Of a stretch of 38,452 nt of DNA, positions 31,467 to 38,452 are shown piece by piece. Source of the DNA: a virus; the IMG/VR virus record IMGVR_UViG_3300025122_000001, positions 1 through 38,452 of that record. The stretch is one strand, 5' to 3'. Numbering within the stretch: position 1 is the stretch's first letter; every line of letters starts with the position of its first letter. Both the position numbers and the translations under genes were made by a program. A model generated the notes under the pieces. It saw nothing but the letters and a program-made list of their open reading frames with translations. It was not told the origin of the DNA and made no database searches.

Positions 31467-32291
31467 CTATTTAATTGATTTTATATTTACTCTTTGAAAT
31501 CTAGAAGCTCCATCTGGGCTTTTACCTACGCCACCATATCTTGTTCTTCCACCTGGTAGTCTTGATACTGAAAAATTTCTATCAGTAACATCCCTTATAG
31601 GTGTTGATGATGATGCTCCTCCAGTTTGTGTGCTACCTGTTGTTTTTCTTATAAAAACTGCTAAACCATCTACGGCTTTTCCTAACTTATCAGCTGCCTC
31701 TGCTGTCCCAATCATTGTTCCAATAAATGCAAACCCTACTGGTCCTAAACCTAATAATATTCTTCCGGCATTACTATTTAACGCTTGAGTTGTACTACTA
31801 AGTAAAGAAAATTCTTTTTCAATAGTACCTTCTTTAATATCAAATATTTTCTTTGTTTTATCTACATGTCTTTCTGTTTTATTTGCAAATTCTTCTAATC
31901 CTTTTGCAAATTTATCGAGTGTTTTTTCAGGATTCTTAATAACATCAACAACTCTTCTTTTTGTTCTATCAATAACATCTCTAATATCATCTTTAGCCTG
32001 GTCAATAATATCTTTTCCTTTATTTTCAGGTTGTAAATGTGGAGGCAACGGAGCTTTGCCGAAAGCTTTATCGGCCAATGCTATTGCTATTGCAGAACCC
32101 ATTGCTGCTAATCCAGCCTTTGTAAAACCAGCTGCCATTAATGGTAAAAAACTTGATGTAGTTCTGTTTGCCTTAAATTCTTCTAATTTAAATCTACGTT
32201 CTTCTTGCGTTATTTTATTTTTTTGAGTATTACCAATAGACCCACCTTCTGTCATTAATACTAACTTTGCTTTTATCTCTGGTGTTGCCAT
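31467..32291 (-). CDS. Short tail tape measure protein
   Basis: 274 aa. Placed right after the chaperone genes and before the distal tail gene. Two hydrophobic segments ('FLPLMAAGFTKAGLAAMGSAIAIALA' region, ~48-72, and 'GRILLGLGPVGFAFIGTMIG', ~178-198) and long helices ('DQAKDDIRDVIDRTKRRVVDVI', 'FAKGLEEFANKTERHVDKTKKIF'). Unusually short; by the common rule of about 0.15 nm per residue the tail would be about 40 nm. GAGG precedes the ATG. Confidence 0.7.
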   Translation of the reverse strand: MATPEIKAKLVLMTEGGSIGNTQKNKITQEERRFKLEEFKANRTTSSFLPLMAAGFTKAGLAAMGSAIAIALADKAFGKAPLPPHLQPENKGKDIIDQAKDDIRDVIDRTKRRVVDVIKNPEKTLDKFAKGLEEFANKTERHVDKTKKIFDIKEGTIEKEFSLLSSTTQALNSNAGRILLGLGPVGFAFIGTMIGTAEAADKLGKAVDGLAVFIRKTTGSTQTGGASSSTPIRDVTDRNFSVSRLPGGRTRYGGVGKSPDGASRFQRVNIKSIK

Positions 32292-32494
32292 CTTTGATTC
32301 CTCATATTATCTACTCTTTGCATACGTTCTATTTCTTGAACTTCTTTTATGTCTAAATCTTTCCAACCTAATAATTTATTAAAAGGTAAATCATTTAACT
32401 CTGTATAAGTCAATCCCCAATTTTTAATAAAATATCTTTCAAATTCAAGATATTCTACATCTTCATTGTTTAGATTGCACTTCTGGAATTGCAT
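32273..32494 (-). CDS. Tail assembly chaperone, second reading frame
   Basis: 73 aa starting MQFQKCNLNNEDVEYLEFER. It overlaps the end of the preceding gene by 32 bases in the +1 frame and also overlaps the tape-measure start. This is the position of the T part of G/GT chaperones. It has its own ATG with GAGGA just before it and a TAA immediately upstream in frame, so it could be made separately or as a +1 frameshift product. Confidence 0.65.
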   Translation of the reverse strand: MQFQKCNLNNEDVEYLEFERYFIKNWGLTYTELNDLPFNKLLGWKDLDIKEVQEIERMQRVDNMRNQRWQHQR

Positions 32495-32768
32495 TTACTT
32501 CCTCAACTGCAACTTCTAACTTTTCTCCATCAATTAAACTCAATTTATATAAGTTATCTTGAGTTTTTTCAAATGGTGCATCTTTAATACAAGTTAAAAT
32601 TTTTAAGTCAACATACAAATCCATGTCTCTGAATTGCATTGGTGAATCTTTATACTCTTTCAATACTACACTTTTTCTCTTTATTTTCTTATATTCCCCA
32701 TAAGTAAGTGATCTAACTGTTACTTTCTCAGGATTACCTTTCCATTGTACTTCTATTGTTTTTTCCAA
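32463..32768 (-). CDS. Tail assembly chaperone
   Basis: 101 aa from TTG 32768, preceded by AGGGGG. N-terminal beta strands 'IEVQWKGNPEKVTVRSLTYGEYKKIKRKS' then a helical part; typical of small phage tail chaperones between the tube and tape-measure genes. It should coat the tape measure before tube assembly. Confidence 0.7.
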   Translation of the reverse strand: MEKTIEVQWKGNPEKVTVRSLTYGEYKKIKRKSVVLKEYKDSPMQFRDMDLYVDLKILTCIKDAPFEKTQDNLYKLSLIDGEKLEVAVEEVNAIPEVQSKQ

Positions 32769-32790
32769 ATTAATTACCCCCTAATTAATT

Positions 32791-33840
32791 TTAAGCTGTT
32801 GTATACCAAGTAACTGGAATCACATCAGATCCTTCTGTGGTACCTGCTAATGCTATACCACTAACTGTTATAGGAACTTGTCCACCTTCTAAACTAGGAT
32901 TTTCAGACCAAGATGTAATAAAAGCATTTGCAAATTGTAAAGTTAAAACTTTATCTCCTGATGATGACCCTTCTGATACAGTAACAACTAAAGCTCTTCC
33001 AGTTGGATTTCCACTACTATCTGGACTATTTGTATCACCAAAAAACTCAGAAAGTAATTCATTTGAAGAAACTGTATTTGCTGTATTATCATAATGCATT
33101 AAAATTGTTGCGGACCAAGTATATCTTCTAACTCCTAACGTTGGTAATTTACCAAATCTATTAAATACTTCTCTTGGATAGGTTGGATTTAAATCACATG
33201 TAATACTAAAATCTGTAACAGTCAAAGTCTCTGCGTTCCATTTAAAACTACCATTGATAAAAGTAAAAGAAGTTCCACTTGGTGCTGAATATGTTTCTAT
33301 AGTAGTACCTCTGGTCACAGTAGAACCTGTAAAATCAATAGTACATTGTAACTTCTCTCCATTTGTTCCACTCAATGTCCATGAATTAAATACAACACCA
33401 TTTATTGTTTTTTCTTGGTGATTAGATAAAGCTTTAGCTCCCAATTCTAATTTAATTGTTGGTAAATATGTTCCATCAGAATACCCTACATTAGGTAATT
33501 CAACTAATTCACTTTCATTTTCTCCTCCAGGTCCTGTACCTGCACTTGTTTGTATATTTCCAACACCATATTGTAAAAATGTAAAATCAATTGGTTCACA
33601 GTTAATAGTACCACTAACATCAAAGTTTCCGTACTGTACACTTGATCCTGTTATTCCATCTCCAATTCCATGTGCAATCTGAAGATTGTTATTCATGTTA
33701 AGTGTAACTGATTGTAATCTACCAAAGTTTTCACTTATTGCTGGAGTTCCACCATCAAATGTATTTGTCGATCCAGTATAACCAGTGTTTTCTGCATAAA
33801 TTAAATAATTATCTTTACCATCATAGTATTCTTTTGCCAT
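32791..33840 (-). CDS. Major tail (tube) protein
   Basis: 349 aa from ATG 33840 (MAKEYYDGKDNYLIYAENTG); GGAGG stands nearby upstream. Beta-rich with 'GRLQSVTLNMNNNLQIAHGIGDG', 'VQYGNFDVSGTINCEPIDFTFLQYGVG' and an Ig-like C-terminal part ('GRALVVTVSEGSSSGDKVLTLQFANAFITSWSENPSLEGGQVPITVSGIA'). Position between tail terminator and chaperones supports it. No sheath gene is present, so the tail is non-contractile. Confidence 0.8.
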   Translation of the reverse strand: MAKEYYDGKDNYLIYAENTGYTGSTNTFDGGTPAISENFGRLQSVTLNMNNNLQIAHGIGDGITGSSVQYGNFDVSGTINCEPIDFTFLQYGVGNIQTSAGTGPGGENESELVELPNVGYSDGTYLPTIKLELGAKALSNHQEKTINGVVFNSWTLSGTNGEKLQCTIDFTGSTVTRGTTIETYSAPSGTSFTFINGSFKWNAETLTVTDFSITCDLNPTYPREVFNRFGKLPTLGVRRYTWSATILMHYDNTANTVSSNELLSEFFGDTNSPDSSGNPTGRALVVTVSEGSSSGDKVLTLQFANAFITSWSENPSLEGGQVPITVSGIALAGTTEGSDVIPVTWYTTA

Positions 33841-33841
33841 T

Positions 33842-33955
33842 CTAATCCTCCACAACTAAACCATTAGAAAATAAAGTTACATTACCTTTGAACATTGTAA
33901 TATACTCTTTATTATTAATTTTCAATCCTTTTTTAGTCCGTTTGTATTTTTTCAT
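33842..33955 (-). CDS. Tiny basic protein between tail genes
   Basis: 37 aa: MKKYKRTKKGLKINNKEYIT, then MFKGNVTLFSNGLVVED. ATGA overlap with the tail terminator stop and two bases from the tube gene start. Reads like a short accessory protein of the tail module. Unknown function. Confidence 0.55.
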   Translation of the reverse strand: MKKYKRTKKGLKINNKEYITMFKGNVTLFSNGLVVED

Positions 33956-34701
33956 ATATCCTCACCTAAATTATAAGCATTAAATTGATATTCAAGAGTC
34001 TGTCTAAATAACCCTAAATCTTCATCTATTGGAATTGGATTATTAGAAATTTTATTAGGATAAAATAAACCACTTATAGTTGTATCAGTTCGCCAATTAG
34101 CTCGTATTTCTTTAACAATATTCCTTGCTATATGTTGTGCAGCTTTCTTACCTTCTAAAGCCACAGTATAAGTTGAAGTAATTGCTTCACCAACATCACC
34201 ACTTATATCTCCTGCACTAAAATTTAAATTACCTGTACTAGCTGAATACTCAACTGTATCTGTAGCTAGACTTGCAGGTGTAGTAAAATCAGCATCAGTA
34301 TTAACTCGTGTAACTATACCATAAGAAACACCATCATGTTGAATATTAGTTACTGAAGCAGGAACAAAATCAAAAGTCATTCTATCTGAATTAGAATTAG
34401 AAGCCATAGTACCTAATGCTTCATCTGTAATAGTTAAAGTGTGTAATTGATCTTTCTTAGTAACAACATCTATTTGAAAGTTTACTGTTTCGTATTGAGT
34501 ATCGTCGAAAAGCCCCATGCTATCACTAGACTCGTTAAGAACAGTAATCCCAACACGAGGGTAAGAAGTATCACCAAGAGAGGAAATTCGTGGAAAATCA
34601 CCAAATATCCACTGACCAGATCTGCTACCATTTATATCAGTTAACGTATTTCTAAGGAAGTTTACAAGTATTCTAGATGGTTCAATCTTTACGTTTGTAA
34701 T
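33952..34701 (-). CDS. Tail terminator protein with a probable ATT start
   Basis: 249 aa if begun at ATT 34701. The first ATG (34518) would drop a well-formed N-terminus: 'TNVKIEPSRILVNFLRNTL', 'GQWIFGDFPRISSL', 'YPRVGITVLNES', which looks like the normal start of a tail terminator. AGGAGG lies seven bases before ATT 34701, and no ATG, GTG or TTG occurs in frame between an upstream TAA and 34518. The C-terminus has 'KKAAQHIARNIVKEIRANWR'. The HNH gene upstream overlaps this start, so insertion may have removed the ordinary start codon. Confidence 0.7.
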   Translation of the reverse strand: MTNVKIEPSRILVNFLRNTLTDINGSRSGQWIFGDFPRISSLGDTSYPRVGITVLNESSDSMGLFDDTQYETVNFQIDVVTKKDQLHTLTITDEALGTMASNSNSDRMTFDFVPASVTNIQHDGVSYGIVTRVNTDADFTTPASLATDTVEYSASTGNLNFSAGDISGDVGEAITSTYTVALEGKKAAQHIARNIVKEIRANWRTDTTISGLFYPNKISNNPIPIDEDLGLFRQTLEYQFNAYNLGEDI

Positions 34702-35186
34702 TCTAACCCCTCCTTGACAGTTCTTATTAAAAATTGATGATATATATTATGTTCGGTATTGTTATTAAATAAATGTAAATTATCTATATTATCTATATTA
34801 TTATTGTTTTTATTAAAATCAATGTGATGCACTATCTCCTCTCTAGTTAAATATCTCTCAATCTGTTTTTCCATTACTAGACGATTTTCTCTTATATACC
34901 CAATATTGTTTTTATTAGGATGATCAGGAGAATGAATATATTTATAACCTTCTTTAAAATAAAATCCACCCTTCCAATGAGGGTTTTTATCCCCAATCAT
35001 TGGATGTTTTTTATAATATTCTCTTAATGATTTTGCTTTATTTTCAATATGTTCTTTTGATTGTTTCCTTCCTTTTCTATTTTTACTCATTAATAATTTC
35101 ATACAATCTTTAGAGCAAGATTTAGTGTTATTATTACTAGGTCTGAAACCTATATTACATATTTCACATGATTTAGTATTTGTCAT
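34689..35186 (-). CDS. HNH endonuclease, probable free-standing homing enzyme
   Basis: 165 aa. N-terminal zinc finger-like 'CEICNIGFRPSNNNTKSCSKDC', a basic linker, then the HNH core 'LTREEIVHHIDFNKNNNNIDNIDNLHLFNN' with HH, N and H positions. Sits between the tail completion and tail terminator genes, where it interrupts a normally tight gene order. Its last 13 bases overlap the terminator gene's likely start. Has its own TATA-like element upstream (35238). Confidence 0.88.
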   Translation of the reverse strand: MTNTKSCEICNIGFRPSNNNTKSCSKDCMKLLMSKNRKGRKQSKEHIENKAKSLREYYKKHPMIGDKNPHWKGGFYFKEGYKYIHSPDHPNKNNIGYIRENRLVMEKQIERYLTREEIVHHIDFNKNNNNIDNIDNLHLFNNNTEHNIYHQFLIRTVKEGLELQT

Positions 35187-35237
35187 CTTGACTTAAAAGT
35201 ATATCCCATCTTAGGACTTAATAATATAAAAGCTTTA

Positions 35238-35255
35238 AAGTATTTAAATAATATT
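35238..35255 (-). promoter_or_regulatory. 18-bp TATA-like element, copy 3
   Basis: Minus strand AATATTATTTAAATACTT starting in the TAA stop at 35254, about 50 bases upstream of the HNH gene start. Identical to copies at 8348 and 10711. May give the HNH and tail genes a separate promoter. Confidence 0.6.
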
Positions 35256-35700
35256 ATAATGATCGCACAGCGTTATTGATTACTTTCTCCATTCGTTTCT
35301 TATTCCATAATACTCTACGAACTGGAGCAAAAGGTTGCATCCCTTTTGGTAATCCTTTACGTTTAGCACGTGTCAATTCAAATTTCTTTGGTATTGTCGG
35401 ATAACCAGGATCAGGAAAACTCGATTTACCATAACTTTTCCAATAATCAAATGTACCATATTCAATATAAACTGCATAATCTGCGTCTGAAGTTATTACT
35501 ATATTATTACCTTTTACTTTATGTTTATAACTAGATACTAAACCCTTTCCACCACCTGATCGTTTAAGTTGCATATCAAATATTTGATCCTCTATGGCAT
35601 TAGTGATTTCTTTACCAATACCAAATAATAGTTTATCTTTGAACTCATCCCAGTTAGTTATTTCAACTTTCTGCCCATTAACTTCAATTATCTGAGACAT
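35254..35700 (-). CDS. Tail completion / neck protein (HK97 gp10-like)
   Basis: 148 aa. Family signature 'ADYAVYIEYGTFDYWKS' and 'GLPKGMQPFAPVRRVLWNKKRM'. Completes the head-to-tail joint. AGGAGG precedes ATG 35700, whose start overlaps the upstream gene. Confidence 0.8.
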   Translation of the reverse strand: MSQIIEVNGQKVEITNWDEFKDKLLFGIGKEITNAIEDQIFDMQLKRSGGGKGLVSSYKHKVKGNNIVITSDADYAVYIEYGTFDYWKSYGKSSFPDPGYPTIPKKFELTRAKRKGLPKGMQPFAPVRRVLWNKKRMEKVINNAVRSL

Positions 35701-36079
35701 TTATTCTCCTCCTACATCTGTAAGAGTAATGAGTTACAACGCCTCCTAATTCTGGACTTTCTATTTGACTTACAATTTCCCAAATACTATTACCATCAAC
35801 TATTTGGTCTTGTGGTAAAGGAAGGGTGCTTAACGCTTGGGGGTGAATGTATAGAACGCCTTCCCCTACTTCCACTACCCCAGAGCTTATATATCTCTGA
35901 TCTAAATCTACTCCAAATTGTAAATCTCCAGTAAAAGAAGTGTCAGCAGTGCTTGATGCACTTAATTGACCAAAATTATCAATAGTTCTAGTTACTACCC
36001 TAATAGTTAATGTTCTGCCAAATATATTCATAGCAGTTGTAAGTAAATCTCTGTTTATTTGAGCATGAGTTCGTACCAT
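35684..36079 (-). CDS. Head-tail stopper (head closure) protein
   Basis: 131 aa. Beta-barrel-like sequence with 'GRTLTIRVVTRTIDNFGQLSASSTADTSFTGDLQFG' and 'QDQIVDGNSIWEIVSQIESPELGGVVTHYSYRCRR', the pattern of SPP1 gp16-like stoppers. TAATG overlap with the connector gene. Prevents DNA leakage after packaging. Confidence 0.72.
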   Translation of the reverse strand: MVRTHAQINRDLLTTAMNIFGRTLTIRVVTRTIDNFGQLSASSTADTSFTGDLQFGVDLDQRYISSGVVEVGEGVLYIHPQALSTLPLPQDQIVDGNSIWEIVSQIESPELGGVVTHYSYRCRRRINVSDN

Positions 36080-37413
36080 TATATTGCCACCACATTTGCC
36101 CTCTTACCAGTTAAATTGTATAAACTATCAATTCTCTTATTGATCTGAGCGATAACTTCTCTTATATTAACATAAACCTCTCCTATTGTAACTGATTTAC
36201 TACCTAAGGTATAACTTGTAGCATCATCAAAAGATCCACCAGAAAGACCTACAAAGGCTCTCAAAGAAGCCAAAGCAATAGATAAATCAGTTATATAACT
36301 AGGAGTTGTTGTTCGGCCATAGTTATAATCAACTCTAATATTATCAGTACCGTTTGGAACACTAAGACCAGCAAAATTCAACATATTATTTGCCTTCAAT
36401 ATCCATTGGTAAGGTTCTACTATAGTAGAAATACTATCATTTAAACTAAGAGTCGCTATAACTGGATCAACTGAATAATCATCAGTAAGAGTACCTCGTA
36501 TCCAAAATCCTGAAACACTATTAACTGTAGTTTCGGTCCATCCATACGGAAAAGACCAAGTTAAATCTCCACTTGCTGTGAATATATCTGTACCTGTAGT
36601 TTGTGCAGTTTCAGTTAAATCTACCCAAGATGTTCCATTATAATATTCCCAATCAACTGCAGTGCTTCCGTTATCTACTCCAACAGTACTCATTCTAATA
36701 GTCATTCCTAGAAATCTAAGTCCACCACCAATATAAATAATATCACCAGTAGCTGGAGCATCATCAAATACACCAACTGGAGCTTCACTTGTTGAATTTA
36801 AATTATCTTCAATTGCTGTAAAAGTAGTTGTACCTAAATCATAATTAAAAGCATTTGCAACACTTTGAGGTCTAGCTAAGAAATAAACAGCATCAACTGT
36901 AGTAACTGGTTTGTTATCTAATACTATAAAATCTGATTGATCCCAATCGGATTGATAAGGTCTATCAGTTGTTGGATAACTTAAACTCGCTCTACCACTT
37001 CTGTATTCAGTTTTACTTGTAGCACTATCCCATTTCTGACCAGTTCTTAAATCTATTTCATCATCAGCACTATCTATCATACTTGAAATAATTGAATTAG
37101 TGTAATCATCTGAATACCAATAACTAGCATAAAGTATATTAGTTCCAACTGCTGTAACTCCTGCAGCTTCTAAAACTATTCTACCACTATCTGCATCTAA
37201 TGTGTAATGAGTAGTTTCAGTTAATGCTGTAAAAGTATTACTACCACTTGCAGCATAAGATATTGTATAACTTCCAGCGAATATTCTAGTATTATCTAAA
37301 TCAAAATCAGTTTCTGAATTATCTCCAGTACCAACATTCTCATCTATGATTTCTTTTCCTAATCCTGTTCTTTGTATTACTTGTAAAGTTGTTGCATAAG
37401 CTATTTTAATCAC
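36079..37413 (-). CDS. Head-tail connector (adaptor) with beta-domain inserts
   Basis: 444 aa from GTG 37413; but AGGTG here looks like the ribosome site for an ATA at 37404, so the true start is unsure. Adaptor helices appear as 'YATTLQVIQRTGLGKEIID', 'NSIISSMIDSADDEIDLRTG' and the C-terminal 'TDLSIALASLRAFVGLSGG...VNIREVIAQINKRIDSLYN'. Between them lie an inserted 'GDNSETDFDLDNTRIFAGSYTI...LYASYWYSD' sandwich (~27-105) and a larger beta region (~150-345). Joins portal to tail. Confidence 0.72.
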   Translation of the reverse strand: MIKIAYATTLQVIQRTGLGKEIIDENVGTGDNSETDFDLDNTRIFAGSYTISYAASGSNTFTALTETTHYTLDADSGRIVLEAAGVTAVGTNILYASYWYSDDYTNSIISSMIDSADDEIDLRTGQKWDSATSKTEYRSGRASLSYPTTDRPYQSDWDQSDFIVLDNKPVTTVDAVYFLARPQSVANAFNYDLGTTTFTAIEDNLNSTSEAPVGVFDDAPATGDIIYIGGGLRFLGMTIRMSTVGVDNGSTAVDWEYYNGTSWVDLTETAQTTGTDIFTASGDLTWSFPYGWTETTVNSVSGFWIRGTLTDDYSVDPVIATLSLNDSISTIVEPYQWILKANNMLNFAGLSVPNGTDNIRVDYNYGRTTTPSYITDLSIALASLRAFVGLSGGSFDDATSYTLGSKSVTIGEVYVNIREVIAQINKRIDSLYNLTGKRANVVAI

Positions 37414-37420
37414 CTATTAA

Positions 37421-37639
37421 TTATTTCTTTTCAGGGTTAACTTCTTCTTTTTGTTCAGTAATTTCTCCTGTTTTTTCGTCTACAACCCATTTTTTACTCA
37501 TGTCAGTACCAGCTTCTTTTACTTGGTGTTGTAGATATAAATTGTATTCTCTGTTAGCCATTTGCACTAATGTTTGCACACTAGCTAATGCGTTCCTTCT
37601 TGCTTGTAATTGTTTTAATACTTCTTCATTTACTTTCAT
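37421..37639 (-). CDS. Small coiled-coil protein
   Basis: 72 aa, MKVNEEVLKQLQARRNALAS to EVNPEKK. Helical with an acidic/basic tail; GGGGG precedes ATG 37639. Located between the XhlA-like gene and the connector. No family recognised. Confidence 0.6.
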   Translation of the reverse strand: MKVNEEVLKQLQARRNALASVQTLVQMANREYNLYLQHQVKEAGTDMSKKWVVDEKTGEITEQKEEVNPEKK

Positions 37640-37688
37640 TTTATTACCCCCACTTGTTCACAATAAACTAATTTTTACTCTAACTAAA

Positions 37689-37871
37689 TCATCTGAAAGC
37701 GTTAGATAACGCTGCACCAATAACAGTCATTAACACTGTTGATATTGCGTATAACCATTTCCTATGTAATCCTACACTTCCGTTTGTTTTTGTTACTTTT
37801 TCTTCAATCGCTATTAATTTATCATAAATGTCCTTGTTCGTTATTTTAAGGAAAGTTTTTTCTTCTGCCAT
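37689..37871 (-). CDS. XhlA-like membrane-associated protein
   Basis: 60 aa from ATG 37871 (MAEEKTFLKITNKDIYDKLI), which overlaps the LamG gene's stop (TAATG). A coiled helix ('IYDKLIAIEEKVTKTNGSVG') leads to one C-terminal membrane segment ('WLYAISTVLMTVIGAALSNAF'), the layout of hemolysin XhlA-like proteins that accompany phage lysis genes. It could be a second lysis component or anchor a particle protein. Its site within the virion genes is unusual for a lysis gene. Confidence 0.6.
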   Translation of the reverse strand: MAEEKTFLKITNKDIYDKLIAIEEKVTKTNGSVGLHRKWLYAISTVLMTVIGAALSNAFR

Positions 37872-38452
37872 TATGCTGTCGGATCCCTCACAGTTGGCCA
37901 AAACTTTATATTTCTTATTGCATCTCCATTATCTAATTGCAGAACCAAGAATGAAGAATCGACATAAGCAGTGTCTCCTCCTGTATCAATAGAAGTCTCA
38001 TTCACGAAAATCTCAAAAGTTCCCGACGCATCTCTGGTTATAACCACCCTTACAAATTCATCTGTAGCAATGGCACCCGTTGCCGTAGAGAATATGGTCG
38101 TGGACCCTCCACCCGTAATTCTTCTCAAGAAAATGGCTTCATCTACCGTTACGGTCATCTGATAACCAAGAGCAGCGTTCCCTGCCTGAACTGAATCCAT
38201 TATGAATCCTATTAAAGGATTTGATGCAGCATCCTTGCTTAACTCAAATTCCCACGTTCCAAATGCTTGTTGGCTTGGAGTGGATATAATCCCCGTCCCT
38301 ACACATGTAATCTGCTTACCAGCACTTGAGTCGTCTACCTGCCAAGTTCCACTAGTTATTTCAAACCCTGTATTCTCTAGGAAGTTAGCGGTAACATTGC
38401 TAACAGAAACGTTCCAATCTTCACCAGTAAAGTTTAAATCTAATTTCTTTTG
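37871..38452 (-). CDS. LamG/concanavalin A-like structural protein, C-terminal part (continues from 1-1434)
   Basis: C-terminal ~157 residues of the 634-aa protein that starts at 1434; 38342-38452 is the duplicated overlap. It holds a third jelly-roll-like unit, with 'FVRVVITRDASGTFEIFVN' typical of lectin-like beta strands, and ends VRDPTA before a TAA that overlaps the next gene's ATG (TAATG). Two lines counted by hand (38041-38160) give 56 G/C of 120, well above neighbouring virus DNA (20 of 60 at 37201-37260), which hints that this end was acquired recently. Confidence 0.85.
   Translation of the reverse strand, partial: QKKLDLNFTGEDWNVSVSNVTANFLENTGFEITSGTWQVDDSSAGKQITCVGTGIISTPSQQAFGTWEFELSKDAASNPLIGFIMDSVQAGNAALGYQMTVTVDEAIFLRRITGGGSTTIFSTATGAIATDEFVRVVITRDASGTFEIFVNETSIDTGGDTAYVDSSFLVLQLDNGDAIRNIKFWPTVRDPTA
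38342..38452. repeat. Terminal direct repeat, right copy
   Basis: Exact copy of bases 1-111. The 111-base length is compatible with an assembler k-mer overlap; a true packaged terminal repeat cannot be excluded from sequence alone. Confidence 0.95.

Noticed and set aside
32791-33840. Contractile tail sheath
   Set aside because: Size and beta-rich pattern fit a tube protein; no second large tail gene that could be a sheath is present.
34447-34644. Plus-strand ORF over the tail terminator start
   Set aside because: Antisense to the conserved N-terminal frame of the terminator; no ribosome site.

Overview
This window reads as one essentially complete genome of a head-tailed virus (Caudoviricetes-type), most likely infecting an archaeon. 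The last 111 bases (38342-38452) repeat bases 1-111 exactly, so the contig is probably a circular or circularly permuted molecule of 38341 bp cut inside a gene. Evidence for an archaeal host is a family B DNA polymerase, an archaeo-eukaryotic primase fused to an AAA+ helicase, an ERCC4/XPF-type nuclease, a signal-peptidase-like protein with a Ser/His pair, TATA-like boxes in intergenic regions, and U-rich terminators. The DNA is strongly AT-rich, and most genes have a clear Shine-Dalgarno site (AGGAGG, GAGGTG). I cannot name the host group. No integrase, tRNA, CRISPR array or insertion sequence was seen, so a lytic virus is likely.

Layout, read leftward on the minus strand. (1) Early block, 24081 to 14142: an AbrB-like regulator, the primase-helicase, a run of tiny genes, then a full 7-deazaguanine pathway (QueD, QueE, a PRTase-FolE fusion, QueC, and a DpdA-like transglycosylase), ending with DNA polymerase B and the ERCC4 nuclease. 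Together these should copy the genome and replace some guanines with a 7-deazaguanine base (preQ0 by default, since no downstream tailoring enzyme is seen), shielding it from host nucleases. (2) Packaging and head block, 14053 to 2729: a winged-helix regulator, small metal-binding genes, the small terminase subunit, a large terminase split into separate ATPase and nuclease genes with a small membrane-protein gene between them, a portal-MuF fusion, a protease-scaffold fusion, the HK97-fold capsid protein, twin decoration-like proteins and head-fibre-like proteins. (3) LamG lectin-like proteins, 2726 to 1 and on through the contig join to 37871. (4) Neck and tail block, 37871 to 27225: an XhlA-like membrane protein, connector, stopper, tail completion protein, an inserted HNH endonuclease, tail terminator, tail tube, tail-assembly chaperones, a very short tape measure, distal tail protein, hub, and an Asp-box beta-propeller as probable receptor-binding protein. 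No sheath gene is seen, so the particle is probably a siphovirus with a short tail. (5) Lysis-like end, 27224 to 26061: a coiled-coil signal-peptidase-like protein, a holin-like protein and a small unknown. (6) The only plus-strand block, 24192-26053, holds nine very small genes (membrane proteins, zinc ribbons, a lipoprotein), convergent with block 5 and divergent from block 1; host takeover or superinfection exclusion is a guess from size and type.

The points most worth following are the modification cassette with its PRTase-FolE fusion, the split terminase, a tail terminator gene that has lost any ordinary start codon next to an HNH gene, two 5' leaders with a covarying hairpin, and an 18-bp promoter-like element present four times.
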